Shown here: in pieces, positions 36,287 to 44,262 of the stretch | How positions within the stretch are numbered: position 1 is the first letter of the stretch | How the letters are laid out: every line of letters begins with the position of its first letter | Notes under the pieces: model-generated | The model's input: the letters and a program-made list of their open reading frames with translations, nothing else | The model's database searches: none | What the model was told of the DNA's origin: nothing | From: Streptomyces sp. A012304 | GTDB taxonomy: Bacteria > Actinomycetota > Actinomycetes > Streptomycetales > Streptomycetaceae | Assembly: GCF_026008495.1 (NCBI RefSeq) | Contig: NZ_BQUN01000038.1 | Span: 49,537 to 109,539 of the forward strand | Reading direction: 5' to 3' | Length of the DNA: 60,003 nucleotides | Translations under genes and position numbers: made by a program

Positions 36287-37417
36287 ATGTCCGTGCCCCG
36301 CTCCGTCCCCCCTCGCGTCGGCGTCTGGCTGGTCGGGGCCCGCGGTTCCGTCGCCACCACCGTCGTCGCCGGGTGCGCCGCCGTGACCGCCGGCCTGCGT
36401 CCGCCGACGGGCCTGGTCACCGAGACGCCGATGTTCGCCGACAGCGGCCTGCCCGCCCTGTCGTCGTTCGTCTTCGGCGGACACGACACCGTCGACTGCC
36501 CCCTGCCCAAACGGGCCGAGCAGCTGGCCTCGGGCGGCGTCCTCCCCGCGGGCCTGCCCTCCGCCGTGGCGGCCGAACTCACCGCCGCCGAGCGGGAGAT
36601 CAGGACCGGCGGCCCGCTCCCCGGGGACACCCGGGAAGAGGAGCAGCTCATCGCCGCCTTCACCGATGACCTGCGGGGCTTCGTACGACGGCACGGCCTG
36701 GCGCGCGCGGTGGTCGTGAACGTCGCCTCCACGGAACCCGCCCCGGCCGGTCCCGCCTTCCCGCCGAGCACGCTCTACGCGGCGGCCGCCCTGCGCGCGG
36801 GCTGCCCGTACGTCGACTTCACCCCCTCCACCGGCCTGCGCCACCCGGCACTGGCCGACCTCGTGGCGTCGAGCGGCCTGCCGTACGCGGGGCGCGACGG
36901 CAAGACCGGGCAGACCCTGCTGCGTTCCGTCCTCGGGCCGATGTTCGCCCAGCGCGCGCTCGCCGTGCGGGCCTGGTCCGGCACCAACCTCCTGGGCGGC
37001 GGCGACGGCGCGGCCCTCGCCGACCCGGCGGCCGCCGCGGCCAAGAACGCCGGCAAGGAACGCGTCCTCGCCGACACCCTCGGCACCACGCCCGAGGGCC
37101 AGGTCCACATCGACGACGTACCCGCGCTCGGCGACTGGAAGACCGCCTGGGACCACGTCGCCTTCGACGGCTTCCTCGGCACCCGCATGGTCCTCCAGAC
37201 CATCTGGCAGGGCTGCGACTCGGCCCTCGCCGCCCCCCTGGTCCTCGACCTCGCCCGCCTCCTCGCCCGCGCCCACGAACAGGGCCTGTCCGGCCCCCGC
37301 CCCGAACTCGCCTTCTTCTTCAAGGACCCCGAGGGCGACGCGCCCTCCTCCCTCGCGGAGCAGTACGCACAGCTGGAGCGGTTCGCCCGACGGCTGAGCG
37401 GCGGGGCGGAGGAATGA
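36287..37417 (+). CDS. Myo-inositol-1-phosphate synthase-like protein
   Basis: 376 residues. Rossmann N-terminus VWLVGARGSVATTVVAG and the Ino1-type core: VASTEPAPAG, YVDFTPSTGLRHPAL, GRDGKTGQTLLRSVLGPMF, and KNAGKERVL containing the catalytic Lys. Ino1 converts glucose-6-phosphate to inositol-1-phosphate through an NAD-dependent oxidation, but this lineage is distant from housekeeping Ino1 and the substrate may be different. Its stop overlaps the next ORF (ATGA at 37414). AAGGAGG precedes the ATG. The neighbours are Ebo-type genes, where similar proteins occur in actinobacteria (recalled, unchecked). Confidence 0.88.
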   Translation: MSVPRSVPPRVGVWLVGARGSVATTVVAGCAAVTAGLRPPTGLVTETPMFADSGLPALSSFVFGGHDTVDCPLPKRAEQLASGGVLPAGLPSAVAAELTAAEREIRTGGPLPGDTREEEQLIAAFTDDLRGFVRRHGLARAVVVNVASTEPAPAGPAFPPSTLYAAAALRAGCPYVDFTPSTGLRHPALADLVASSGLPYAGRDGKTGQTLLRSVLGPMFAQRALAVRAWSGTNLLGGGDGAALADPAAAAAKNAGKERVLADTLGTTPEGQVHIDDVPALGDWKTAWDHVAFDGFLGTRMVLQTIWQGCDSALAAPLVLDLARLLARAHEQGLSGPRPELAFFFKDPEGDAPSSLAEQYAQLERFARRLSGGAEE

Positions 37418-39486
37418 GCGGGGGAGAGGGGGGAGCGCGACGGACTGCCGGGCCGGGGTCTGGGGCGGGGCCTGAGACCGGGCCTGCGTCCATGCCGACG
37501 ACGCCAGGGGCCGGTCCTGCGTTCATTCCGACGGAACCAGGGGCCGGGCCGGCGTCTGCGGCGGCGGGGCCTGCGACCGGGCTGGCGTCCGGGGTGGCGG
37601 GGCCCGGGGTCGGGTCGGTGTCCAGGGTGGGGAGGCCCGAGGTCGGGTCGGTGTCTGGGGTGGCCGGTTCCGGGGGCGGGTCGGTGTGTGGGGTGGCGGG
37701 GCCGTCGGTGTCTGTGACGGCCGGCTCCCGGGCCGGGTCGGTGTCCGGGGTGGGGAGGCCCGGGGCCGGGGCGGCGGCTGTGGTGGCCGGCTCCCAGGCC
37801 GGATCGGCGTCCGTGGCGGTCGGCCCCGAGGCCCGGTCGCTCTCGGGCGGAGCCGCCGGCCTGCGTTTCGGCTACGGCACCAACGGCCTCACCGACCTCC
37901 GCCTCGACGACGCTCTCACCCTGCTCGCCGACCTCGGCTACGACGGTGTGGGACTCACCCTCGACCACATGCATCTCGACCCGCTCGCCCCGGACCTCGC
38001 CACCCGCACCCGGCGCCTCGCGCACCGCCTGGACGCGCTGGGACTCGGCGTCACCGTGGAGACCGGCGCCCGTTACGTCCTGGACCCGCGCCGCAAGCAC
38101 GGGCCCACCCTCCTGGACCCGGACCCCGACGACCGGGCCCGCCGCGTCGACCTGCTGATCCGCGCCGTCCGGGTCGCCGCCGACCTCGGCGCCCACGCGG
38201 TGCACTGCTTCAGCGGAACCGTCCCGCCGGGCACGGACCGGGACACCGCCTGGAAGCGCCTCACCGAGAGCCTCCTCCCCGTCGTGGACGCCGCCGCCAC
38301 CGCCGGCCTGCCCCTCGCCGTCGAACCCGAACCCGGCCACCTCCTCGCCACCCTCGCCGACTTCCATCACCTGCGCCTCCTCCTCGGCGACCCCGAGCCC
38401 CTCGGTGTCACCCTCGACATCGGCCACTGCCAGTGCCTGGAACCCCTCCCGCCCGCCGACTGCGTACGCGCCGCCGCTCCCTGGCTGCGCCACGTCCAGA
38501 TCGAGGACATGCGCCGAGGCGTCCACGAACACCTCCCGTTCGGAGACGGCGAGATCGACTTCCCGCCGGTCCTCGCCGCGCTGGCCGCCACCGGCTACCA
38601 GGGCCTGACGGTCGTCGAACTGCCCCGCCACTCCCACGCCGGCCCGCACCACGCCGAACGGTCCCTGCCGTTCCTGCGCCGCGCGGCGGCACCCGCACGA
38701 CCCGGCGAGCCCTCCGCCACCTCGGAAGGAGGCACCACCATGACCCACCCCCACGCCACGCCGACGACCTCGGCAGCGGCGCCCCAGGGCACCACGCCGG
38801 CCCTGCCCTCCCTCGACGCCCAGTACACCCACCTCGCGACCCACCTCCCACCACCCGCGCTGGTCTGGCTCCGCCGAGCTCTCGACGAGGCCGCCGCACA
38901 GCCCGGCACCCACGGCCCCATCTCCGTGTGGGAGCTACGCCTCGCCGAGGCCGGCCGCCGCTGCGGCAGCCGGTACGCCGACGCCGCCCGCCTGCTCATC
39001 CTCCACGCGGCCCGCGCCGACCCGGCCGCGCTCACCCGGGTCTACTTCCAGGGCACCGCCGACGAACGCCGCGCCGTCCTCCAGGCGCTGCCCCACCTCG
39101 TGCCCGGCCCCGAGGCACTGCCGCTCGTCGAGGACGCGCTGCGCACCAACGACACCCGGCTGCTGGCCGCCGCCGTCGGCCCGTACGCCGCCCGCCATCT
39201 CGACGCCCACGCCTGGCGCCACGCCGTCCTGAAGTGCCTGTTCACCTCCGTGCCCGTCGACGAGGTGGCGGGCCTGGAGGACCGGGCGCGCGGCGACACC
39301 GAACTCGCCCGCATGCTCCGCGACTACGCGGCCGAACGCACCGCCGCGGGCCGTCCCGTGCCCCCCGACCTGGACCACGTCCTGGCCCTGACCATCCCCA
39401 CCACGCCGGTCGTACCCCCACCGCACGCTCTCCCCCTCCGCACGGACCTCCACCGCCCCGCCGACCCCCACGGCAAGGAGTCCTGA
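37414..39486 (+). CDS. Sugar isomerase-EboA fusion with 33-bp-repeat N-terminal extension
   Basis: 690 residues, single open frame. Three parts: (a) 1-148, a low-complexity Gly/Val/Ala/Ser/Pro extension coded by a 33-bp minisatellite; (b) about 149-430, a sugar-phosphate-isomerase TIM barrel (LRFGYGTNGLTDLR, VTLDIGHCQCLE, HVQIEDMRRGVHEHLPFGDGEIDF with metal ligands E, D, H and E); (c) about 443-690, an EboA-domain helical repeat protein beginning MTHPHATPT. Start ATG 37414 overlaps the inositol-synthase stop (ATGA). The EboA part has its own strong internal ribosome site (see next feature). In most actinobacteria the isomerase and EboA are separate proteins (recalled), so this is either a real fusion or loss of a stop codon, and both polypeptides may be made. 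Confidence 0.85.
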   Translation: MSGGEGGARRTAGPGSGAGPETGPASMPTTPGAGPAFIPTEPGAGPASAAAGPATGLASGVAGPGVGSVSRVGRPEVGSVSGVAGSGGGSVCGVAGPSVSVTAGSRAGSVSGVGRPGAGAAAVVAGSQAGSASVAVGPEARSLSGGAAGLRFGYGTNGLTDLRLDDALTLLADLGYDGVGLTLDHMHLDPLAPDLATRTRRLAHRLDALGLGVTVETGARYVLDPRRKHGPTLLDPDPDDRARRVDLLIRAVRVAADLGAHAVHCFSGTVPPGTDRDTAWKRLTESLLPVVDAAATAGLPLAVEPEPGHLLATLADFHHLRLLLGDPEPLGVTLDIGHCQCLEPLPPADCVRAAAPWLRHVQIEDMRRGVHEHLPFGDGEIDFPPVLAALAATGYQGLTVVELPRHSHAGPHHAERSLPFLRRAAAPARPGEPSATSEGGTTMTHPHATPTTSAAAPQGTTPALPSLDAQYTHLATHLPPPALVWLRRALDEAAAQPGTHGPISVWELRLAEAGRRCGSRYADAARLLILHAARADPAALTRVYFQGTADERRAVLQALPHLVPGPEALPLVEDALRTNDTRLLAAAVGPYAARHLDAHAWRHAVLKCLFTSVPVDEVAGLEDRARGDTELARMLRDYAAERTAAGRPVPPDLDHVLALTIPTTPVVPPPHALPLRTDLHRPADPHGKES
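37450..37848 (+). repeat. 33-bp minisatellite coding for low-complexity segment
   Basis: Diverged 33-bp units, regular from 37594 to 37848 (units start at 37594, 37627, 37660, 37693 (57 bp), 37750, 37783 and 37816), and less exact from about 37450. The encoded unit is about 11 residues, VxGPxxGSVSG-like. The strand is G-rich and contains many GGG runs. Confidence 0.85.
38740..39486 (+). CDS. eboA: EboA-domain protein, internal start
   Basis: The ATG at 38740 is in frame with the isomerase-EboA fusion and preceded by GGAAGGAGG (38724-38732), 7 nt upstream, a near-consensus ribosome site. This gives a stand-alone 248-residue EboA-like protein, MTHPHATPTTSAAAPQG then the helical repeat core (LVWLRRALDEA, LLILHAARADPAALTRVYFQGTADERRAVLQALPHL, LEDALRTNDTRLLAAAVGPYAARHL). 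EboA proteins belong to the eustigmatophyte-bacterial operon found in cyanobacteria and other bacteria and linked to metabolite trafficking. Strong evidence for an independent product, no evidence for its partners here. Confidence 0.75.
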   Translation: MTHPHATPTTSAAAPQGTTPALPSLDAQYTHLATHLPPPALVWLRRALDEAAAQPGTHGPISVWELRLAEAGRRCGSRYADAARLLILHAARADPAALTRVYFQGTADERRAVLQALPHLVPGPEALPLVEDALRTNDTRLLAAAVGPYAARHLDAHAWRHAVLKCLFTSVPVDEVAGLEDRARGDTELARMLRDYAAERTAAGRPVPPDLDHVLALTIPTTPVVPPPHALPLRTDLHRPADPHGKES

Positions 39487-40334
39487 TGCGCATCCTCGAC
39501 CCCCACATCCACATGACCTCCCGGACCACCGACGACTACGAGGCCATGTACGCGGCCGGTGTCCGCGCCGTCGTCGAGCCGTCCTTCTGGCTCGGCCAGC
39601 CCCGCACCTCGCCCGCCTCCTTCTTCGACTACTTCGACTCCCTCCTCGGCTGGGAGCCCTTCCGCGCCGCCCAGTACGGCATCGCCCACCACTGCGCGAT
39701 CGCCCTGAACCCCAAGGAGGCGAACGACCCGCGCTGCGTCCCCGTCCTGGACGAACTGCCCCGGTATCTCGTCAAGGACCAGGTGGTGGCCGTCGGGGAG
39801 ATCGGCTACGACTCCATGACGCCCGCCGAGGACACCGCCCTGGCCGCCCAGCTCCAGCTCGCCGCCGACCACGGGCTGCCCGCGCTGGTGCACACCCCGC
39901 ACCGCGACAAACTCGCCGGCCTGCGCCGCACCCTCGACGTGATCCGGGAGTCCGCCCTCGACGAGGAACGCGTCCTGATCGACCACCTCAACGAGACCAC
40001 CGTGAAGGAGGCCAAGGACAGCGGCTGCTGGCTGGGCTTCTCCGTGTATCCGGACACCAAGATGGACGAGCGCCGCATGATCGACGTCCTGCGCGCCCAC
40101 GGCCCCGAGCGGATCCTCGTGAACTCCGCAGCCGACTGGGGGAAAAGCGATCCCCTCAAGACCCGCGCCGTGGGCGACCTGATGCTGGCCGAGGGGTTCA
40201 GCGACGACGACGTCGACCGCGTCCTGTGGCGCAACCCGGTCGCCTTCTACGGCCTCAGCGGCCGGCTCGACCTCGACGTCACCCCTCCCGGCGCCACCCA
40301 TGAGGGCAACTCCGTGCTGCGCGGCGGAGAGTGA
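39486..40334 (+). CDS. eboB: TatD-family amidohydrolase, EboB
   Basis: 282 residues. Metal-dependent hydrolase of the TatD/amidohydrolase fold: DPHIHM at 5-10 (two His ligands), VGEIGYDSMTPAED (E ligand), LVHTPHRDK (His) and VLIDHLNE (His/Asp-like). Typical EboB length. The ATG at 39486 overlaps the EboA stop (TGATG), so translation is coupled. Its reaction in the Ebo pathway is unknown. Cytosolic. Confidence 0.85.
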   Translation: MRILDPHIHMTSRTTDDYEAMYAAGVRAVVEPSFWLGQPRTSPASFFDYFDSLLGWEPFRAAQYGIAHHCAIALNPKEANDPRCVPVLDELPRYLVKDQVVAVGEIGYDSMTPAEDTALAAQLQLAADHGLPALVHTPHRDKLAGLRRTLDVIRESALDEERVLIDHLNETTVKEAKDSGCWLGFSVYPDTKMDERRMIDVLRAHGPERILVNSAADWGKSDPLKTRAVGDLMLAEGFSDDDVDRVLWRNPVAFYGLSGRLDLDVTPPGATHEGNSVLRGGE

Positions 40335-40337
40335 CCG

Positions 40338-41507
40338 ATGCGCTTCCGCCACCCCGACGGCACCACCGTCCATCTCGCCTACTGCACCAACGTCCATCCC
40401 GCCGAGACGCTCGACGGTGTCCTCGCCCAACTCCGCGACCACTGCGAACCCGTCCGCCGCCGCCTCGGCCGCGACCGGCTCGGCATCGGACTCTGGCTCG
40501 CCAAGGACGCCGCCCACTCCCTCGACACCGACCCGGCCGCCCTGCGCCGGCTGCGCACGACACTGGACCGGCACGGACTGGAGGTCGTCACCCTCAACGG
40601 CTTCCCCTATCAGGGGTTCGGCGCCGAGCAGGTCAAGTACCGCGTGTACAAGCCGGACTGGGGCGATCGGGAGCGGCTCGACCACACGACCGCGCTGGCC
40701 CGCGTCCTCGCCGCACTCCTCCCCGACGACGTCACCGAGGGCAGCGTCTCCACCCTCCCGCTCGGCTGGCGCACCACCTGGGACGACGCCCGCGCCAAGA
40801 CCGCCCACACCGCCCTGCTGACCCTCGCCGAGCGCCTGGACGCGCTCGCGGAGCTCACCGGCCGCTCCGTCCGGGTGGGTCTCGAACCGGAACCCGGCTG
40901 CACCGTCGAGACCACCCGCGACGCCCTCGCCCCGCTCACGGCCGTCGGCCACCCACGCATCGGCGTCTGTGTCGACACCTGCCATCTCGCCACCTCCTTC
41001 GAAGACCCGCACACCGCCCTGGACGCGCTCGCCGCGGCAGGCGTCCCCGTCGTCAAATCGCAGCTGTCGGCCGCCCTGCACGCCGAGCACCCCCGACGCC
41101 CCGACGTCCGCGCGGCCCTCGCCGCCTTCGACGAACCGCGGTTCCTGCACCAGACCCGCACCCGGACCGCCGCCGGGCTGCACGGCACCGACGACCTCGG
41201 CGCGGCCCTCGCCGGCGGCGCCCTGCCGGACTCCTCGCCCTGGCGCGCCCACTTCCACGTCCCGCTGCACGCGGCCCCCGCCGCGCCCCTCACCTCCACG
41301 CTCCCCGTCCTGCACGCCGCGCTGGCCCGCCTGGTCGGCGGCCCGCACCCGCTCACCGGCCACCTCGAGGTGGAGACCTACACCTGGCAGGCCCTCCCGC
41401 CCGAGCTGAGGCCCCGCGCCCGCGCCCAGCTCGCCGACGGCATCGCCGCCGAACTCGCGCTCGCCCGCGACCTGTTGACGGACCTCGGTCTCAAAGAACT
41501 GCCATGA
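40338..41507 (+). CDS. eboE: Metabolite traffic protein EboE
   Basis: 389 residues, TIM-barrel of the EboE type: LAYCTNVHPAETLDGVL at the N-terminus is a recognisable EboE start, followed by ALLTLAERLDALAELTGRSVRVGLEPEPG, a conserved Glu at the end of a strand, GVCVDTCHLATSFED and TYTWQALPPELRP. Metal ligands E, D/H, D and E are compatible with an isomerase-like barrel. It starts 3 bp after EboB and its stop overlaps the next short ORF (ATGA). EboC (UbiA) and EboD-like genes are not adjacent. Confidence 0.85.
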   Translation: MRFRHPDGTTVHLAYCTNVHPAETLDGVLAQLRDHCEPVRRRLGRDRLGIGLWLAKDAAHSLDTDPAALRRLRTTLDRHGLEVVTLNGFPYQGFGAEQVKYRVYKPDWGDRERLDHTTALARVLAALLPDDVTEGSVSTLPLGWRTTWDDARAKTAHTALLTLAERLDALAELTGRSVRVGLEPEPGCTVETTRDALAPLTAVGHPRIGVCVDTCHLATSFEDPHTALDALAAAGVPVVKSQLSAALHAEHPRRPDVRAALAAFDEPRFLHQTRTRTAAGLHGTDDLGAALAGGALPDSSPWRAHFHVPLHAAPAAPLTSTLPVLHAALARLVGGPHPLTGHLEVETYTWQALPPELRPRARAQLADGIAAELALARDLLTDLGLKELP

Positions 41508-41629
41508 CCCCTCCCACACCCGAGCCAAACACACCACCCGCGACCACCACCGGTCACCCACCCCGGCCGCACGGCCGCCGACATCCGCCGGTGGTACGCC
41601 CTCGGCGCCGACACCGACCGCACGCCTGA
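41504..41629 (+). pseudogene. Possible decayed gene downstream of EboE
   Basis: An ATGA overlap at 41504 opens a 41-codon frame beginning MTPPTPEPNTPPATTTG and ending at 41629. Just after it the second frame reads RTAADIRRWYALGADTDR, which looks protein-like, so an indel may have broken a longer gene that continued the Ebo run. I do not recognise the product. The evidence is weak: it rests on translational coupling and the neat overlap. Confidence 0.35.
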
Positions 41630-41736
41630 TCCACCCGGCCGGCCCGTCCTGACAGCCCCCCTGCCCCGACGGGTCCGACTGGTCACCAGTGAAGCACCCG
41701 CCACTGACACCGCCCTCCGACCCGAGGAGTCCACAC

Positions 41737-42783
41737 ATGAGCCGCCGCTCGCAGCCCGACCCCGAACTCACCCACCGCCTCACCAGACGAGGCATGCTCG
41801 GCGTGGCCGCCGGCGCCACCGCAGCCGCCCTCCTGGGCGCCGCCGCAGGCCCCGCCACGGCCTCCACCACCGGCGCCACCGCCACCACCACGGCCGGCCG
41901 CGGCCGCCCCGTCCTGCCCCCCGGCCGCCTCGGCATCCAGCTCTACAGCCTGCGTGACAAGGTCTCCACCCTCGGCTTCGCCCCCGTCTTCGCCGAACTG
42001 GAGAAGTACGGGTACGACGAGGTCGAGTTCGCCGGCTACACCCAGGGCTCCGCGGGCCCGATCACCCTCGCCCGGCTCAGGAGACTCGCCCGGGACCACG
42101 GCCTGAACCCGATCGGCAGCCACGTCGGCTACTACTCCAGCGACCCGAACGCCTACACCTTCGCCACGAACCTCACCAAGGTCCTGGACGACGCCCAGGC
42201 CCTCGGCCTCAAGCACATCGGCACCGCCGCGGGTCCGTTCCGTTACGGCTCCACCGTCGACGCCTGGAAGCGTGCCGCCGAGGACTTCAACACCTACGGG
42301 GCGGCGGCCAAGGCGCGCGGCATGAAGTTCTACCAGCACAACCACTCCGAGGAGTTCTCGTTCGCCACCGACAACCCCAGGGTCCGCCTCTACGACGTCC
42401 TGCTCGCGGAGACCGACCCCGACCTGGTGTTCCTGGAGATGGACATCTTCTGGGCGTACGTCGGCCAGTTCCGCTTCTCCACACGGCCCGACGGCACCCC
42501 CGCGCCGTTCGAACCACTGGACTACGTCCTCAGGCGGCCGCACCGCTACCCGCTCTTCCACGTGAAGGACGGCGTGAGCGACCCCGACAACCAGTTCGGC
42601 TACCGCATGGTCGACGTCGGTGACGGCGACATCGACTACCAGCGGTTCATCTCCGCCGTGACCCGGCTGCGCGGCCACCGCTTCGCCCACCACTGGCAGG
42701 CCGAACACGACAACCCGGCCGAGTCGTTCACGTTCGCGCGGCGGTCGAGTGCGCACCTGCACTCGCTGCGCGAGAAGTGCTGA
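41737..42783 (+). CDS. Tat-exported sugar phosphate isomerase/epimerase
   Basis: 348 residues. A Tat signal is visible (TRRGMLGVAAG then an Ala-rich hydrophobic stretch, cut near ATASTTG at about 45). The mature part is a TIM barrel of the sugar-isomerase-like family: LGIQLYSLRDKV, YGYDEVEFAGY, HIGTAAGPF, KFYQHNHSEEFSF, LVFLEMDIFWAY (metal ligands E/D), HVKDGVSDPD and the final HWQAEHD. The ATG at 41737 is chosen for GAGGAG 7 nt upstream. Export by Tat implies it folds with its metal inside the cell, then acts on an extracellular keto-sugar; that suits the two secreted enzymes earlier in the run. Confidence 0.92.
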   Translation: MSRRSQPDPELTHRLTRRGMLGVAAGATAAALLGAAAGPATASTTGATATTTAGRGRPVLPPGRLGIQLYSLRDKVSTLGFAPVFAELEKYGYDEVEFAGYTQGSAGPITLARLRRLARDHGLNPIGSHVGYYSSDPNAYTFATNLTKVLDDAQALGLKHIGTAAGPFRYGSTVDAWKRAAEDFNTYGAAAKARGMKFYQHNHSEEFSFATDNPRVRLYDVLLAETDPDLVFLEMDIFWAYVGQFRFSTRPDGTPAPFEPLDYVLRRPHRYPLFHVKDGVSDPDNQFGYRMVDVGDGDIDYQRFISAVTRLRGHRFAHHWQAEHDNPAESFTFARRSSAHLHSLREKC

Positions 42784-42797
42784 GCGCACGCGCGCGT

Positions 42798-42839
42798 GCG
42801 GCGGCCCTCCCCGCGTCCGAGTCCGGGGAGGGCCGCCGC
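42798..42839. terminator. Strong terminator ending the Ebo/keto-sugar run
   Basis: A 16-bp perfect inverted repeat (42798-42813 and 42824-42839, core GGCGGCCCTCCCCG) with a 10-nt loop, 15 bp after the isomerase stop. Confidence 0.85.
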
Positions 42840-42902
42840 GCAGACGGGCAGCGCCTTTTCCGGACCAAGGAAACGATCAAGGTTGAGGCTCCTTCGACAA
42901 GA

Positions 42903-42932
42903 GAGCGGTCCCGTCCGACGGCGGGACCGCTC
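42903..42932. terminator. Second hairpin before the serine hydrolase
   Basis: GAGCGGTCCCG (42903-42913) and its complement (42922-42932) with an 8-nt loop. It could back up the terminator at 42798. Confidence 0.6.
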
Positions 42933-43077
42933 GGTGGTACTGAGTTCGCGAACCGTCACACCGCGCTCGGCAGATCGGTGCCAGACCGGCGACGGCCCGC
43001 CCTCGGGGGTTATCCCCCGTTCCGATCTTGGGGTTCGCCGGATCGCGCCCCGGTGGGGGCGAAACTAGCGTCCAGCC

Positions 43078-44262
43078 ATGACTTCTTCTCTGAGAAAGCA
43101 CCTGGTCATGGCACTCGGTGTCGCTACGCTGCTCACCGCCGAGGTGGTTCCCGCCATCGCTCAGCCCGCCGGTCCCTCCCCTGTGGAGCAGTTGCGCCGG
43201 GACACCGAGGCGATCCACGCCCTCGGTGTGAGCGGTGTGCAGGCCCGCGTGATCGCGCCTGACGGTCGGCAGTCGGTCGCCAGCAGCGGTACCGCCGACC
43301 TGAACACCGGCCGCCCGGTCTCTTCCGGCGGCTACTTCCGCATGGCCAGCACGTCCAAGACGCTGGTCGCCACCGTGGTCCTCCAGCTGGAGGCCGAGGG
43401 CAGGCTGTCCCTGGACGACACGGTCGACCACTGGCTGCCCGGAGTGGTGCGGGGCAACGGCAACGACGGCAGCCAGATCACCATCCGCCACCTGCTCCAG
43501 CACACCAGCGGCATCCGGGACGCCCTGCCCGGATACACCACGCCGAAGGAGTACTACCAGCAGCGCCACAACGTCTACGAACCCAAGCAGCTGGTCGACC
43601 TCGCCATGGCCCATGAGCCGGAGGACTTCCTGCCCGGCAAGGGCTGGGCGTACTCCAACACCGGCTACGTCCTGCTCGACATGATCATCCAGAAGGCCAC
43701 CGGTCACCCCGCTCACCAAGAGATCAAAGACCGCATCTTGCGCCCGCTGGGCCTCGACCAGACCCGGTGGATGGGCACCTCCCCCACCCTGCCCCGGCCC
43801 CATGCCCAGGCTTACCAGCTCTTCGGCCCCGGTTCCCGGGTGGATGTCACCGACCAGATACCGGTGGACTACGCGAACCTTTCGTGGGTCACGACCACTC
43901 GGGATGAGAACCGCTTCTTCCGCGCGCTGCTCGACGGCCGCCTCCTGCCGGCACGGCAGCTGGCCAAGATGAAGCAGACCGTCCCTGTGAGCGCGGAGGT
44001 CCAACAGCTGTGGCCCAAGGGCCGATACGGGCTCGGCCTGGTCGAACGCCCCCTGGGATGCGGAGGAACCTACTGGAGCCATGAGGGCGGGGACGGCGGC
44101 TACATCACCCTCAACGGCGTCACCGATGACGGGCGTCGAAGCGCCGTGGTCTCCATGTCCGAGGCCCGCGGCGACACCAAGGAGCACATACTGGAGCAGG
44201 AGAACGCGGCCAGCGCCCTGATCGACCACGCACTGTGCGCCAGGCACCCCAGCACCCCGTGA
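43078..44262 (+). CDS. Exported serine hydrolase, beta-lactamase/D-Ala-D-Ala carboxypeptidase family
   Basis: 394 residues. Signal peptide about 1-28. Class C beta-lactamase-like fold with the catalytic SxxK at S91/K94 (FRMASTSKTLVATV), YSN at 192-194 (WAYSNTG) and a C-terminal HEG (TYWSHEGGDGG) in place of KTG. HLLQHTSGI is the family signature. It may act on peptidoglycan or on small ester/amide substrates; a beta-lactamase activity is not implied. ATG 43078 has no strong ribosome site and may be close to a leaderless start. Its composition is a little less GC-biased than its neighbours. Stand-alone. Confidence 0.9.
   Translation: MTSSLRKHLVMALGVATLLTAEVVPAIAQPAGPSPVEQLRRDTEAIHALGVSGVQARVIAPDGRQSVASSGTADLNTGRPVSSGGYFRMASTSKTLVATVVLQLEAEGRLSLDDTVDHWLPGVVRGNGNDGSQITIRHLLQHTSGIRDALPGYTTPKEYYQQRHNVYEPKQLVDLAMAHEPEDFLPGKGWAYSNTGYVLLDMIIQKATGHPAHQEIKDRILRPLGLDQTRWMGTSPTLPRPHAQAYQLFGPGSRVDVTDQIPVDYANLSWVTTTRDENRFFRALLDGRLLPARQLAKMKQTVPVSAEVQQLWPKGRYGLGLVERPLGCGGTYWSHEGGDGGYITLNGVTDDGRRSAVVSMSEARGDTKEHILEQENAASALIDHALCARHPSTP

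Noticed and set aside
36775..38913. 712-codon minus-strand frame
   Set aside because: Shadow of the repeat and isomerase region; contains only Gly/Arg/Pro low complexity.
43078..44262. Call of the serine hydrolase as an antibiotic-resistance beta-lactamase
   Set aside because: SxxK and YSN are shared by esterases, peptidases and carboxypeptidases, and the third motif is HEG rather than KTG, so resistance cannot be claimed.
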